Of a DNA stretch of 64,000 bases, positions 26,989 through 37,810 are shown piece after piece (the first letter of the stretch is position 1; each line of letters starts with the position of its first letter). This DNA is from Flavobacterium sp. CS20 (lineage in GTDB: Bacteria > Bacteroidota > Bacteroidia > Flavobacteriales > Flavobacteriaceae): the NCBI RefSeq assembly GCF_018080005.1, contig NZ_CP073015.1:62001-126000 (forward strand), written 5' to 3'. Under the pieces are notes generated by a model. The model was not told where the DNA came from. It searched no databases and saw nothing but the letters and a program-made list of their open reading frames with translations. A program made the translations under genes and the position numbers.

Positions 26989-27936
26989 TTATAGAGTTGG
27001 GGTTGAATAATGTTTTAGTTTAGAAGCCAAAAGATATAAAACGGCCATTCTAATTGCAACACCATTTTCAACTTGGTTTAGAATAATAGAATGATGTGAA
27101 TCTGCTATATCGCTTGAGACTTCAACACCGCGGTTGATAGGGCCTGGATGCATCACTACAATAGATTTATCAATGGTATCTAAACGCTTTTTGTCTAAAC
27201 CGTATTGACACACGTACTCTCGAGTTGAAGGATAATATTTCGTGTTCATACGTTCGTTTTGTACTCTTAGCATATTGGCAACATCACACCATTTTAGAGC
27301 TTTATCAAGATTAAATTCAACCTCAACACCTAAGTTTTTTATGTGTTGAGGTATCAAGGTGTTTGGTCCACAAACTTTAACTTTTGCCCCTAATTTTTTT
27401 AAACAAAAAATATTACTCAAAGCCACTCGAGAGTGGAGAATGTCTCCGACGATGACAATTTTTTTATCTTCTACTTTTCCTAATTTTTCTCGAATTGAAA
27501 ACGCGTCAAGTAAAGCTTGGGTTGGATGCTCATGTGTGCCATCTCCTGCATTGATAATTGAAGCATCCACATTTTTGGCTAAGAATACACTTGCACCTGG
27601 ATTGGGATGACGCATCACAACCATGTCAACTTTCATGGCTAAAATATTGTTTACAGTATCTATAAGGCTTTCTCCTTTTTTTACAGAAGATGAAGAGGCT
27701 GAAAAATTGACAACATCTGCACTGAGTCGTTTTTCTGCTAATTCAAAAGATAACCTTGTTCGTGTACTGTTTTCAAAAAATAGATTTGCAATAGTAACAT
27801 CTCTTAATGAGGGAACTTTCTTAATAGGTCTATTTATAACTTCTTTAAAGTGGTCTGCAGTTTCAAAAATAAGATTGATATCAGCTTTACTGATGTGTTT
27901 TATGCCTAATAAATGGTTTACACTGAGTTCACTCAT
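26989..27936 (-). CDS. pyrB: Aspartate carbamoyltransferase catalytic subunit
   Basis: A 315-residue enzyme joining carbamoyl phosphate and aspartate in pyrimidine synthesis. The carbamoyl phosphate loop FENSTRTRLSFE, HPTQALLD and HPGPINRGVE are intact. Length is normal. It overlaps the pyrR gene by 8 bp, so PyrR-linked control of the pair is likely. No pyrI regulatory subunit is nearby. Confidence 0.95.
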   Translation of the reverse strand: MSELSVNHLLGIKHISKADINLIFETADHFKEVINRPIKKVPSLRDVTIANLFFENSTRTRLSFELAEKRLSADVVNFSASSSSVKKGESLIDTVNNILAMKVDMVVMRHPNPGASVFLAKNVDASIINAGDGTHEHPTQALLDAFSIREKLGKVEDKKIVIVGDILHSRVALSNIFCLKKLGAKVKVCGPNTLIPQHIKNLGVEVEFNLDKALKWCDVANMLRVQNERMNTKYYPSTREYVCQYGLDKKRLDTIDKSIVVMHPGPINRGVEVSSDIADSHHSIILNQVENGVAIRMAVLYLLASKLKHYSTPTL

Positions 27937-28477
27937 CGCTTTCTTTTATTAAATATACGGCGTCTTCTCCATCGTTTTCTACCCAAGATACAATGACGCG
28001 TTCTTGATTGATAGCATCAACTTGTCTGCCTTTATAATCGGGTTGTATAGGAAGATGGCGACTAAATCTTCTGTCAATTAAAGTCAGCAACTCAATCGAT
28101 AAAGGTCTTCCAAAGGATTGTATAGCTGTTAGTGCAGAACGAATGCTTCTACCTGTATAAAGCACATCATCTACAAAGACAACTTTTTTGTTTTCAACTA
28201 TAAAATTAATCTCTGTTTTGTTGGCTTGCAAAACTTTATTGCCTCGCATAAAATCGTCTCTAAAAAAAGTGATATCTAATTTGCCGAAATTTACATTATT
28301 GATTTGATATTCTGATTGAAGCAGGTGTTTGATTCTTTCACTTAAATAGATGCCTCTTGGTCGCAAACCTATGACAACAGTATCTTGAAAGTCATCGTGA
28401 TTTTCTATGAGTTGACAAACAAGTCGGTTTAATATAATATTGAGCTCCTTGTGATTTAATAACTTTTTCTTGCACAT
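27929..28477 (-). CDS. pyrR: PyrR-type pyrimidine regulator / uracil phosphoribosyltransferase
   Basis: A 182-residue protein with the PRPP-binding motif VVFVDDVLYTGRSIRSAL and the RPRGIYLSERI block of PyrR. It may bind pyr mRNA and/or make UMP from uracil. It is first in the pyrR-pyrB-STAS-rnz cluster. No clear attenuator hairpin was identified in the ~150 bp before it. Confidence 0.9.
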   Translation of the reverse strand: MCKKKLLNHKELNIILNRLVCQLIENHDDFQDTVVIGLRPRGIYLSERIKHLLQSEYQINNVNFGKLDITFFRDDFMRGNKVLQANKTEINFIVENKKVVFVDDVLYTGRSIRSALTAIQSFGRPLSIELLTLIDRRFSRHLPIQPDYKGRQVDAINQERVIVSWVENDGEDAVYLIKESDE

Positions 28478-28630
28478 TTAATTGGCTTCAGTCATACAAA
28501 AATAATTAAATTCTTGAGATCTTAGATTTTACTGTTCATTATATATAGGTATTGAATGATGGACTTTTGCTATACACTTGTTTTAAAGCCTGTTAAAAGG
28601 TTTACTTGATATAAAAGTTTTGACAGCCAT

Positions 28631-31600
28631 TTATTTTTGATAGTACTTAAGGTATTGTCGCCTTGCAAAATATCCTAAAACCAATAATACTGCTAGGGTT
28701 ATAAAGATAAATTGATAGCTGATAATTTGGCTACCGCTTGCATAAGAATGCAAACCTGTCAAGTAGAAATTTACTCCAAAATAAGTCATCATTATCGAAC
28801 CAAATGCAATGACAGAAGCCCAATTGAAAGCAAATCTTCCGCGTAAGCCTGGCACAAATCGCATATGAATCACAAAAGCGTAAATCATGATGCTTATCAA
28901 CGCCCAAGTTTCTTTAGGATCCCAACCCCAATAGCGTCCCCAACTTTCATTAGCCCATTGACCACCGAGAAAATTACCTATAGTTAGCATCACTAAACCT
29001 ACGGTCAAAGATATTTCGTTAATCACGGTCAGCTCTTTGATATTTAAATCTAATTTTTTCTTGTTTTTCTTGTTTGTAAAAAGCATTAAAACCAAAGCGA
29101 CCAAACCGATGATCATGCTCAGCGTAAACGGTCCGTAACTGGCTACAATTATTGCCACGTGAATCATCAACCAATACGAATCTAATACGGGTTGAAGGTT
29201 GGCTATTGTTGGGTCAACCCAATTCATATGTGCAACCCACAAAATTATAGACGTTACAAAAGCGGTTGATGCCATGGTTAAATCGCTTTTTCGCCCAAAG
29301 ATAAAACCAAAAAACATCGTTGCCCAAGCCACATATATCATACTTTCGTAAGCATTACTCCATGGGGCGTGTCCAGAAATATACCAACGAGCAATTAATC
29401 CTAAAGTGTGAGCTATCCAAAGCAAAAGTAAAATGATTTTAAAACCATTGAGTAGCCCAAGATTGAGTTTGTTTTGTTTAAAAATACGATACAACACCAC
29501 AAAAATCATCAATACACCAGCCAATAAATAATACTGATACAAACGATTAAAAACATCAACTTTATTGTATAGAACTTCCACATCAATTTTGCGGTCAGAA
29601 AGCATGACTTCAGAGCCAAAACGCTTTTGGAAATTTTTTATTCCAACTAATATTTCATCTGCTTTGTCATAGCCACCTGTTTCTCTTGCATTTTGTAACC
29701 TTTGCATATAAATCGGAAGAATTTGTCTGGTGTAAACAGAATCCATTCCTGTAAAGTGATTTTCTTCAATAGCTTCATTTCGAGAAACCCACTTGTTGTT
29801 TGGATGATTGGGAATAGGAAATATTTTTAAAAGTTTACCTTGTAAAGCATCGTAAAACAAATTAACACGTTGGTCGGCTTTAACAAAGTCTTTTTCAAAC
29901 TGATTTCTAACTTTAGCCCGATAGGCTTCATCTAAATAAGGACTCAATTTATAACTGCCATCAGGATTAAAAAAATCGGTTAAACTGGCATATTTTTTTC
30001 CTTTTTCAATACCGAGAACTTTATGTAAACTATCATTTCTCGATTTTAAATAAATTAAAGGCGTGGTGTACCAAACCACTGGATTTTCAATCATAGACAA
30101 CAACACCTGATCAGAATTTAACGATTTGTAGGTGTCTTTGTGGCTGAGTTTTCGTAATAATTCAGACGAAAAAGTATTCATTGGTTTCATACGACCTTCG
30201 ACATCTTGTATGACCAGTTTACCAAATTTAGAGGCATGTCTATCATCAACCGCATTAGCTATAATAAGCGAATCAAAGGTTTTGGAATTTAAGCTGATTG
30301 GTGATTCTTCTTCTGTATGGTTTTTGTGTATATCATCACTTGATGGCTGAATGCTATCTGATGTTTGAGCAAATCCAGATATGCTGATAAACAGAAACAA
30401 AATTCCAAACTGTTTAGCTTTTTTTGCTTTAATTTTATCGAGTTGTTGTTTTAATTTTCCAAAACGAGAACCTTTATCAATCAAAATTAATATCAAACCT
30501 AGATACAATAAAGAATAACCGATATATGTAATCCAAGTACCCCAAAAATCATGGTTAACCGATAAAATAGTGCCGTGTTCGTCGGGGTCAAATGACGATT
30601 GAAAAAAACGATAACCTTTATGGTCTAAAACGTGGTTCATATAAATGTCGTATGAATAAGATTGACTTCCGTCTATGACTTGCACTTTACTCTTAAAGGA
30701 TTTATAACTCGGATTGGGTCTATCTTCTGTGCCTGGATGTTTGTCAGCTATAAAATCATCAAGTTTTAAAGCAAAAGGCAGTTCTATAACTTTGCTGCCA
30801 TAGCGTAAACTGATGTCAAAATCGCCAACTTTGGTTGTTTCCATAGGTTTTAACAAGCCTTTTCCACCTATAAGATTTAAAGTGTCTGATTGACCTTGAG
30901 CAGAAATTTTGATTGTTATGCCATCGGGTTGGTCTTTTGACATCATATCCGATTTAACAAGACCTTCAACGCCTTTGACAGGCATTTCAGGAATCACAAA
31001 CTGCATTTGACCAATGGTATAGAGCGATCTGAATTTTAAACTCTGTAATGAATCTTTTTTGAAATCAAACAACTGTTGATCTGCCATACGCATCACTTGA
31101 CCTTCAAAAGGACTTTCTATGCTGAAGTTGTTAGACTCGTCTTCAATGATATTGATAGCACCGTCTGTTTTTTTATTGTAAGTAAATAGAGTGTTGTGAA
31201 TATTGGCAACTTCGCCTTCTTTTAAATAGTGTTCATGACGTTGTCCGTCACCAGATTCAACAATTTTGAGATGTTTTTTACCTTTTAGATCTTCAACAAT
31301 TCCCATTTTTGCATCGGGAACAAATTCCAAAATTTCAAATGTAACGGGAATTCCGTTATAATTGGTTTCAATGGTTTTATTATTGTTTAAACCGTCTGAC
31401 AAAACCAAGGGGAAATGTTGACTCCTTCTTTTGGGTTGTCCGTTAATTTCGCCATCGATATAAGTTGTTAGATAAACATCTCTAGACAGCATTGTGCTTT
31501 CAACTTCGCCTTCTCTGATTGGCATTGAACCTTCAAAACCAATATAGCGTGTTACAAATGCACCAACTAAAATCAAAATAAAGGATAGATGAAAGAGTAG

Positions 31601-31873
31601 GGTAGTCCATTTTTCTCTACGCCATAATTGGTATCGCGAAATGTTCCCTAAAAAATTAATCACAAATAAAGCCATAATAGCTTCAAACCACCAAGCATTG
31701 TAAATCCATTCTCGTGCCGTTAGTGTTGTATAAGAATTTTCAACAAATGTTCCAATTGCCATTGCTAAAGCAAAAACAATAAACAAGGTCGCCATAAGTT
31801 TTGTCGAAAACAAAACAGATTTAATTTGTTCTATAATTTGTATTAAAATAGGTTGATTTTCAGATTTTGACAT
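28631..31873 (-). CDS. ccsBA: Fused cytochrome c biogenesis protein (ResB-CcsA)
   Basis: A 1,080-residue membrane protein combining the two halves of System II cytochrome c maturation, which exports heme and attaches it to apocytochromes. The N-terminal ResB part has several helices and a large periplasmic domain. The C-terminal CcsA part carries the heme-handling WWD motif (WGRYWGWDPKETWALI) and flanking His (HVAIIVASYG, IWVAHMNW). The fused form is typical of Bacteroidota and epsilonproteobacteria. It is divergent from ftsK over a ~180 bp promoter region. Confidence 0.93.
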   Translation of the reverse strand: MSKSENQPILIQIIEQIKSVLFSTKLMATLFIVFALAMAIGTFVENSYTTLTAREWIYNAWWFEAIMALFVINFLGNISRYQLWRREKWTTLLFHLSFILILVGAFVTRYIGFEGSMPIREGEVESTMLSRDVYLTTYIDGEINGQPKRRSQHFPLVLSDGLNNNKTIETNYNGIPVTFEILEFVPDAKMGIVEDLKGKKHLKIVESGDGQRHEHYLKEGEVANIHNTLFTYNKKTDGAINIIEDESNNFSIESPFEGQVMRMADQQLFDFKKDSLQSLKFRSLYTIGQMQFVIPEMPVKGVEGLVKSDMMSKDQPDGITIKISAQGQSDTLNLIGGKGLLKPMETTKVGDFDISLRYGSKVIELPFALKLDDFIADKHPGTEDRPNPSYKSFKSKVQVIDGSQSYSYDIYMNHVLDHKGYRFFQSSFDPDEHGTILSVNHDFWGTWITYIGYSLLYLGLILILIDKGSRFGKLKQQLDKIKAKKAKQFGILFLFISISGFAQTSDSIQPSSDDIHKNHTEEESPISLNSKTFDSLIIANAVDDRHASKFGKLVIQDVEGRMKPMNTFSSELLRKLSHKDTYKSLNSDQVLLSMIENPVVWYTTPLIYLKSRNDSLHKVLGIEKGKKYASLTDFFNPDGSYKLSPYLDEAYRAKVRNQFEKDFVKADQRVNLFYDALQGKLLKIFPIPNHPNNKWVSRNEAIEENHFTGMDSVYTRQILPIYMQRLQNARETGGYDKADEILVGIKNFQKRFGSEVMLSDRKIDVEVLYNKVDVFNRLYQYYLLAGVLMIFVVLYRIFKQNKLNLGLLNGFKIILLLLWIAHTLGLIARWYISGHAPWSNAYESMIYVAWATMFFGFIFGRKSDLTMASTAFVTSIILWVAHMNWVDPTIANLQPVLDSYWLMIHVAIIVASYGPFTLSMIIGLVALVLMLFTNKKNKKKLDLNIKELTVINEISLTVGLVMLTIGNFLGGQWANESWGRYWGWDPKETWALISIMIYAFVIHMRFVPGLRGRFAFNWASVIAFGSIMMTYFGVNFYLTGLHSYASGSQIISYQFIFITLAVLLVLGYFARRQYLKYYQK

Positions 31874-32057
31874 GATTGTGCAATTGGGTCTGCAAATATA
31901 GACATTATGTCTTGATGTCTATAACAAAATAAGCCTAAACGGATTTCAAAGTTTGTTAAAATCAATATTTTTATTTTTGAAAATAAATCATCAAAGTTAC
32001 TTTTATATTTACAAAATCACTTTGTTTTGTAACTTTGTGCATTATCTTACACAAACT

Positions 32058-34430
32058 ATGGCAAGAACCAAAAAAACAAAAACGAAGTCAAAATCAAAAT
32101 CTTCATTTTTTTCTATAACCCAAAGACAAAAAATTGTTTTGGGCAGTTTCTTCTTTTTTGTAGGTTTGGCATTATTCATTTCATTTGCATCATTTATATG
32201 GACTTGGCAAGCTGACCAGAGTACAATTGGTCATTTTTTTAATCGCGACATTCCTTCAAAAAATCTGTTAAGTAAATTCGGAGCCACTTTAGGGTATTTT
32301 TTTATTTATAAAGGTATTGGCATAGCCGCTTTTAATTTTTCGGTTTTGGTCATGATGAGTGGATTGAATATGTTTTTAAATTTAAAACAGTCTCAGCTCG
32401 CCAATAGATGGTTTTGGGGTTTATATTTGATGTTAGTTTTAAGTCTTGGATTTGGATTTTTTGCTGATTCTTATCCCATTCTTGGCGGTATGATAGGCTA
32501 CGAAGTCAATGACATTGCAGTAGATTTTATAGGCAAAACAGGTACAATTCTGGCGATAAGTTTTTTGTTTATCATATATCTTGTCGTTCGTCTCAAAGTA
32601 ACACCACAACATGTTGCAAACCTCTTTAAATCAAAAAGCGTGGCTGAAGATTTAAACGATTTAAAACCAAAACCTGAAGAAAAAGACATTGAAGAATTAC
32701 AAGTCGAATCTAATTTTACTGAAAAAGATAATTCTTCAGCAGAAACAGATAACGATGCCGACATAGAAAATTCTTTTGTTTTAAATAATAACAAAAAAGA
32801 CCAAACAAAAAATGAGCAAACAAAAACATCAAATTCAGATAGCGATGATGTAAAAATGGAAGTAGAAACCACAAATGAAGATGAAGAAGTTGATGAAAAA
32901 TCTCAAAAAATTGTTGAAAATTTTGGTGAATTTGACCCGACTTTAGAGCTTAAAAACTTCAAATTTCCAGGTCTTGATTTACTAAATGATTACAGTGAAG
33001 GCACTGGCATAACCATAAATGAAAAAGAACTCGAGCAAAATAAAAACAAAATTGTTGAAACGCTTAATAATTACAAAATTGGCATTGCTCAAATCAAAGC
33101 AACCGTAGGACTAACTGTAACATTATATGAAATTATTCCAGATGCTGGCATTCGCATTTCAAAAATTAAAAATTTAGAAGACGATATCGCACTTTCACTA
33201 TCGGCATTAGGTATTCGCATCATTGCACCAATTCCGGGAAAAGGCACTATTGGTATTGAAGTGCCGAGTCAAAAACCTTCTATCGTTTCTATGAAATCTG
33301 TTGCGACTTCCAGCAAATTTCAAAATGCAGAAATGGCATTGCCAATAGCTTTTGGCAAAAATATTTCTAATGAAACTTTTGTGGTTGACCTGGCTAAAAT
33401 GCCGCACTTGCTCATGGCAGGTGCTACTGGACAAGGAAAATCGGTTGGGCTTAATGTGATTTTAACCTCTTTACTCTATCAAAAACATCCCGCTGAAGTC
33501 AAATTTGTGTTGGTTGATCCTAAAAAAGTGGAACTCACTTTATTCAACAAAATAGAACGCCACTATTTGGCAAAACTTCCAGATACTGAAGATGCTATTA
33601 TCACAGATAACACAAAGGTTATCAATACTTTAAATTCATTGTGTATAGAAATGGATGCCCGCTATGAGCTTCTGAAAAAGGCTATGGTGCGTAACATCAA
33701 AGAATACAATGCTAAATTTAAAGCCCGTAAACTCAACCCTGAAAACGGTCATCGTTTTTTACCTTATATCGTATTGGTTGTTGATGAGTTTGCAGACTTG
33801 ATTATGACTGCAGGAAAAGAAGTAGAAACCCCAATAGCGAGATTAGCACAATTGGCTCGAGCCATCGGTATTCACCTCATTATAGCGACACAACGTCCTT
33901 CTGTTAACGTCATTACAGGTATGATCAAAGCTAATTTCCCAGCCCGAATTGCATTTAGAGTAACTTCCAAAATAGACTCACGAACCATTTTAGATGCTGG
34001 CGGTGCCGATCAACTTATTGGTCGTGGTGATATGTTGTTTACTCAAGGCAACGAAGTCATCCGTTTGCAATGTGCTTTTGTGGATACGCCAGAAGTTGAA
34101 AAAATCACAGACTTTATCGGCTCTCAAAAAGCTTATCCTGAAGCCTATCAGTTGCCAGAATATGTGGGTGAAGAGTCAAAATCAGCACTTGAAGACAGTA
34201 TTGAAGATAGAGATAAATTGTTTAATGACGCTGCAGAAGTCATCGTAACAGCACAACAAGGCTCTGCATCTTTGCTTCAGCGAAAACTAAAATTAGGATA
34301 CAATCGTGCTGGACGAATTATAGACCAGTTAGAAGTCGCAGGAATTGTTGGTCCTTTTGAAGGTAGCAAGGCACGTCAAGTTTTGGTGTCTGATATGAAC
34401 GCTCTAAACGAATTACTAAAAAATGAATAA
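32058..34430 (+). CDS. ftsK: DNA translocase FtsK/SpoIIIE
   Basis: About 790 residues. The start ATG 32058 (MARTKKTKTKSK) is preferred over an upstream in-frame ATG at 31953 because it begins with the usual basic tail before four membrane helices. A low-complexity acidic linker (about residues 200-290) follows. The motor domain has Walker A GATGQGKS and Walker B IVLVVDEFADLI. The C-terminal gamma domain (ASLLQRKLKLGYNRAGRIID) reads KOPS-type signals. It pumps chromosomal DNA at the division septum. The lolA-like gene starts within 65 bp downstream. Confidence 0.95.
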   Translation: MARTKKTKTKSKSKSSFFSITQRQKIVLGSFFFFVGLALFISFASFIWTWQADQSTIGHFFNRDIPSKNLLSKFGATLGYFFIYKGIGIAAFNFSVLVMMSGLNMFLNLKQSQLANRWFWGLYLMLVLSLGFGFFADSYPILGGMIGYEVNDIAVDFIGKTGTILAISFLFIIYLVVRLKVTPQHVANLFKSKSVAEDLNDLKPKPEEKDIEELQVESNFTEKDNSSAETDNDADIENSFVLNNNKKDQTKNEQTKTSNSDSDDVKMEVETTNEDEEVDEKSQKIVENFGEFDPTLELKNFKFPGLDLLNDYSEGTGITINEKELEQNKNKIVETLNNYKIGIAQIKATVGLTVTLYEIIPDAGIRISKIKNLEDDIALSLSALGIRIIAPIPGKGTIGIEVPSQKPSIVSMKSVATSSKFQNAEMALPIAFGKNISNETFVVDLAKMPHLLMAGATGQGKSVGLNVILTSLLYQKHPAEVKFVLVDPKKVELTLFNKIERHYLAKLPDTEDAIITDNTKVINTLNSLCIEMDARYELLKKAMVRNIKEYNAKFKARKLNPENGHRFLPYIVLVVDEFADLIMTAGKEVETPIARLAQLARAIGIHLIIATQRPSVNVITGMIKANFPARIAFRVTSKIDSRTILDAGGADQLIGRGDMLFTQGNEVIRLQCAFVDTPEVEKITDFIGSQKAYPEAYQLPEYVGEESKSALEDSIEDRDKLFNDAAEVIVTAQQGSASLLQRKLKLGYNRAGRIIDQLEVAGIVGPFEGSKARQVLVSDMNALNELLKNE

Positions 34431-34491
34431 AAAAAATGGTATCAATTTTGATACTCTTACTTTTGAAAAAAAATTATTAAACTATATCTTG

Positions 34492-35133
34492 ATGAAAATT
34501 GTATTATTTGTTGTTCTTTTTGTGAGTATTAGTTCGGTTCAAGCTCAAAATGATCCTAAAGCAAAAAAATTAGCTACTGAGGTTTTAGATAAAGTGAAAA
34601 ACTATGAAAATATCAGTATCGAATTTTCTTATACTTTAGAAAATATTTCTGAACAACTCAAGGAAGAAACCCGTGGAGAAGTATATGTTAAAGGTAATAA
34701 ATATCGTCTCAATTTAATGGGAACAACACAAATATTTAATGGAACTAAATTATACACCATAATTCCTGCGGATGAAGAAATCAATATTTCTTCAGTAAAC
34801 TCTCAAGATGATACCGCCATAACGCCATCTAAAATGCTAACCTTTTTTGAAGATGGATATTTGTATAAATGGGATATTCAGCAAAACCAAAATGGTCGCG
34901 AAATACAATATATCAAACTCATCCCAATTGATTCTAATGCTGATTATAAAAACATCTTGTTGGGTGTTGATAAATACACTAAAAACATCTCAAACTTGAT
35001 TTACTCCATGAATAATGGTACGCGAACTGAAATTAAAATTTCAAGTTTTAAACCTAACGAGCCTTTATCAGAAAATGTTTTTAAATTTGATAAAAGCAAA
35101 TACCCTGACTATTACATCAATGAATTAGATTAA
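34492..35133 (+). CDS. LolA-like outer membrane lipoprotein carrier
   Basis: About 213 residues from ATG 34492 with a signal peptide (MKIVLFVVLFVSISSVQAQ). An upstream in-frame ATG at 34423 would bury it. The mature part has the LolA fold pattern (ISIEFSYTLEN, RGEVYVKGNKYRLNL, IFNGTKLYTIIPADEE). It ferries lipoproteins through the periplasm to the outer membrane. It lies between ftsK and lptG and is likely co-transcribed. Confidence 0.85.
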   Translation: MKIVLFVVLFVSISSVQAQNDPKAKKLATEVLDKVKNYENISIEFSYTLENISEQLKEETRGEVYVKGNKYRLNLMGTTQIFNGTKLYTIIPADEEINISSVNSQDDTAITPSKMLTFFEDGYLYKWDIQQNQNGREIQYIKLIPIDSNADYKNILLGVDKYTKNISNLIYSMNNGTRTEIKISSFKPNEPLSENVFKFDKSKYPDYYINELD

Positions 35134-35139
35134 AGTAAT

Positions 35140-36681
35140 TTGAAAACACTTGATAGATATATTCTCTTCTCTTTCTTAAGAACTTTCTTATCGGTATTTA
35201 TGATTTTGATACTCATTTTTACCTTGTATATTGTTTGGTCATTTATTAAAGACTTGGCAGGTAAAGATTTGGATATCATAATTATAGCAAAATTTATTTT
35301 TTATATTTTACCCAGTTTAGTACCGTTAATTTTACCGCTTACCATTTTGGTTACTTCAATCATGACCTTTGGTAATTTTTCTGAAAATTATGAGTTTGCG
35401 ACTATGAAATCGGCAGGAATTTCGTTACAACGTGCTATGGGAAGTTTGATTGTCTTTATCGTGGTTTTAGGCTATGTAACCTATCAATTTTCAAATACAG
35501 TGATTCCATGGGCAGAATTTAAATCGTTGAATTTGAGAAAAAATTTAGCTCAAGTTAAACCAGCAATGGCGATTGACGAAAACAGGTTTAGTGATATCGC
35601 TTCTTATGTGATAAAAGTAGAAAAAAAAACAGGTGAAAATGAAGAAATCCTAAATAATGTCATCATTCACGAAAAGAGTCAAAAGTTAAGTGGAAATCAT
35701 ACGGTTATCAAATCTAAAACAGGTGAATTAATTTCTGGTAACAATCCAAATTTAGTTTCATTGGTTTTAAATGATGGTAATTATTACAACGAAATTCCAC
35801 CAAAAAATTATAAAGAAAGGCAAAGTCGCCCATTTGTAAAGACTTCTTTTGATGAATATGTTTTGAATATTGACATCTCCGAGCTAAACAAAACAGATTT
35901 AACAGACGAAAGTGCAACGCATCCTTATAAAGCTTTAAACACAGACGAGTTAAGAACGCATTTAGATTCATTTTCTCAAGATTATGTCAAAAACATCAGA
36001 ATTTATAACCGCCTAATGAATCAAAGAAATGGATATTCTAATCTATTTAAAGATTCTAATAAAAAAGATAAAATTCGAAACAAAAAAAGAAATATCTCTG
36101 TAAATGATTCAAATACCCAACAAGTTGCCGATAGCATAAAAGCTAAAGTCATAGATCCAAAAGGGTTTTACCGTATTGATAGTCTAATTTTTGTTCAACC
36201 TAATTATACATATAGCCAAATATATAGTTTAGCAAATAATTCAGTGGGAACTTTAATACGAGAAATTAAGACCAAACAAAAAATATTTGCAAATAAAACT
36301 AGACTTTTAAATCGTGTTGAGCTTGAGCTACACAGAAAATACGCACTTGGCATAAGCTGTATTGTCTTGTTTTTTGTAGGAGCTCCACTTGGAGCAATCA
36401 TCAGAAAAGGCGGTTTAGGTTTGCCACTTGTGGTCTCAATTTTATTGTTTTTGGCTTACCATTTCTTTGGGATATTTGCTGGAAACAGCTCAGAAACAGG
36501 TGGTATAAGTCCTTTTTTAGGAGCTTGGTTGTCCACTTTAGTTATGATGCCTTTAGGGGTTTACTTAACTTATAGAGCCACAACCGACCAAGGCTTTATC
36601 AATACAGATGCGGTAACAGACCCGATAAAAAAAATACTTAGAAAATTAAAATTGATCAAACCTGATGACGAAAACGATTAG
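35140..36681 (+). CDS. LptF/LptG-family LPS export permease
   Basis: A 513-residue YjgP/YjgQ-type permease. There are three N-terminal helices (MKTLDRYILFSFLRTF start region), a periplasmic beta-jellyroll domain and three C-terminal helices (GAPLGAIIRKGGLGLPLVVS). It lifts lipopolysaccharide from the inner membrane with LptBC. The start codon is TTG at 35140, 6 bp after the LolA stop, since no ATG fits. A low-complexity Asn/Lys insert lies near residues 290-330. It overlaps ribBA by 17 bp. Confidence 0.9.
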   Translation: MKTLDRYILFSFLRTFLSVFMILILIFTLYIVWSFIKDLAGKDLDIIIIAKFIFYILPSLVPLILPLTILVTSIMTFGNFSENYEFATMKSAGISLQRAMGSLIVFIVVLGYVTYQFSNTVIPWAEFKSLNLRKNLAQVKPAMAIDENRFSDIASYVIKVEKKTGENEEILNNVIIHEKSQKLSGNHTVIKSKTGELISGNNPNLVSLVLNDGNYYNEIPPKNYKERQSRPFVKTSFDEYVLNIDISELNKTDLTDESATHPYKALNTDELRTHLDSFSQDYVKNIRIYNRLMNQRNGYSNLFKDSNKKDKIRNKKRNISVNDSNTQQVADSIKAKVIDPKGFYRIDSLIFVQPNYTYSQIYSLANNSVGTLIREIKTKQKIFANKTRLLNRVELELHRKYALGISCIVLFFVGAPLGAIIRKGGLGLPLVVSILLFLAYHFFGIFAGNSSETGGISPFLGAWLSTLVMMPLGVYLTYRATTDQGFINTDAVTDPIKKILRKLKLIKPDDEND

Positions 36682-37810
36682 CCAACAAGATATAAAATTA
36701 GACAGCATAGAAGAAGCCATAGCAGACATAAGAGCTGGTAAAGTTATCATTGTTGTTGATGATGAAAACCGTGAAAACGAAGGCGATTTTGTGGCTTCGA
36801 CTCAAAACGTCACACCAGAAATGATCAACTTTATGGCTAAACACGGTCGTGGTCTAATTTGTTGTCCACTTACTGAAAGGCGTTGCGAACGGCTCAAACT
36901 CGATATGATGGTTGGCAATAACACAGATCCTATGGAAACGGCTTTCACTATTTCTGTAGATCTCAATGGCGAAGGCGTTACTACGGGTATTTCGGCGACA
37001 GATCGTGCAAAAACCATCAAAGCTTTGTGTGACGACAATACCAAACCGCATCAATTGAACAGACCAGGACATATTTTTCCATTGAAAGCTAAAGAAGGTG
37101 GCGTATTAAGAAGAACAGGTCATACAGAAGCGACCATTGATTTTGCAAGATTAGCTGGCTTAAAACCTGCGGGTGTGATTGTTGAAATTATGAATGAAGA
37201 TGGCAGTATGGCAAGATTACCACAATTGGTGAAAGTGGCTCAAAAACACAACCTCAAAATTGTTTCTATTGAAGATTTAGTCGCCTACAGAATGGCTCAT
37301 GATTCTCTTATTGAGAAAAAAGAAGATTTTGATTTGCAAACGCGATTTGGCCAATTCAGGTTAAGAGCCTATCAACAAACCACCAACAATCATATACATT
37401 TAGCATTGACTAAAGGCGAATGGAAAGCTTATGATCCTGTTTTGGTGCGTGTTAACTCAACTTTGGTCAACAATGATATCCTTGGCACGTTGACCAACAA
37501 CGCCGAAAAAAAGCTTGATGATATGTTTAAATTGATCAACGCCGAAGGTCAAGGTGCAATTGTCTTTATCAATCAAGATGTGCAAAGTTTAAATCTTTTG
37601 TCAAGATTAAAAATTTTAAAAGAACAACAAGTCGATGGCATAGTCAAAGTTCCACAACTCAAAATGGATAATAAAGATTTTGGGATTGGTGCACAAATAT
37701 TACACGATATTAATGTACACAAAATTAGATTAATGTCAAATTCTAAACATACCAAACGCGTTGGTATGATAGGTTATGGATTAGAAATTATTGATTACGT
37801 TAATTATTGA
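36665..37810 (+). CDS. ribB: Riboflavin synthesis protein RibBA, second domain degenerate
   Basis: 381 residues. The N-terminal DHBP synthase domain is complete (VVDDENRENEGDFV, HGRGLICCPLT, RPGHIFPL, HTEATIDFARLAG) and makes 3,4-dihydroxy-2-butanone 4-phosphate from ribulose 5-phosphate. The C-terminal half aligns by position with GTP cyclohydrolase II but lacks its three zinc Cys and the HSECLTGD block, so it is probably inactive and structural. It overlaps lptG. Confidence 0.9.
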   Translation: MTKTISQQDIKLDSIEEAIADIRAGKVIIVVDDENRENEGDFVASTQNVTPEMINFMAKHGRGLICCPLTERRCERLKLDMMVGNNTDPMETAFTISVDLNGEGVTTGISATDRAKTIKALCDDNTKPHQLNRPGHIFPLKAKEGGVLRRTGHTEATIDFARLAGLKPAGVIVEIMNEDGSMARLPQLVKVAQKHNLKIVSIEDLVAYRMAHDSLIEKKEDFDLQTRFGQFRLRAYQQTTNNHIHLALTKGEWKAYDPVLVRVNSTLVNNDILGTLTNNAEKKLDDMFKLINAEGQGAIVFINQDVQSLNLLSRLKILKEQQVDGIVKVPQLKMDNKDFGIGAQILHDINVHKIRLMSNSKHTKRVGMIGYGLEIIDYVNY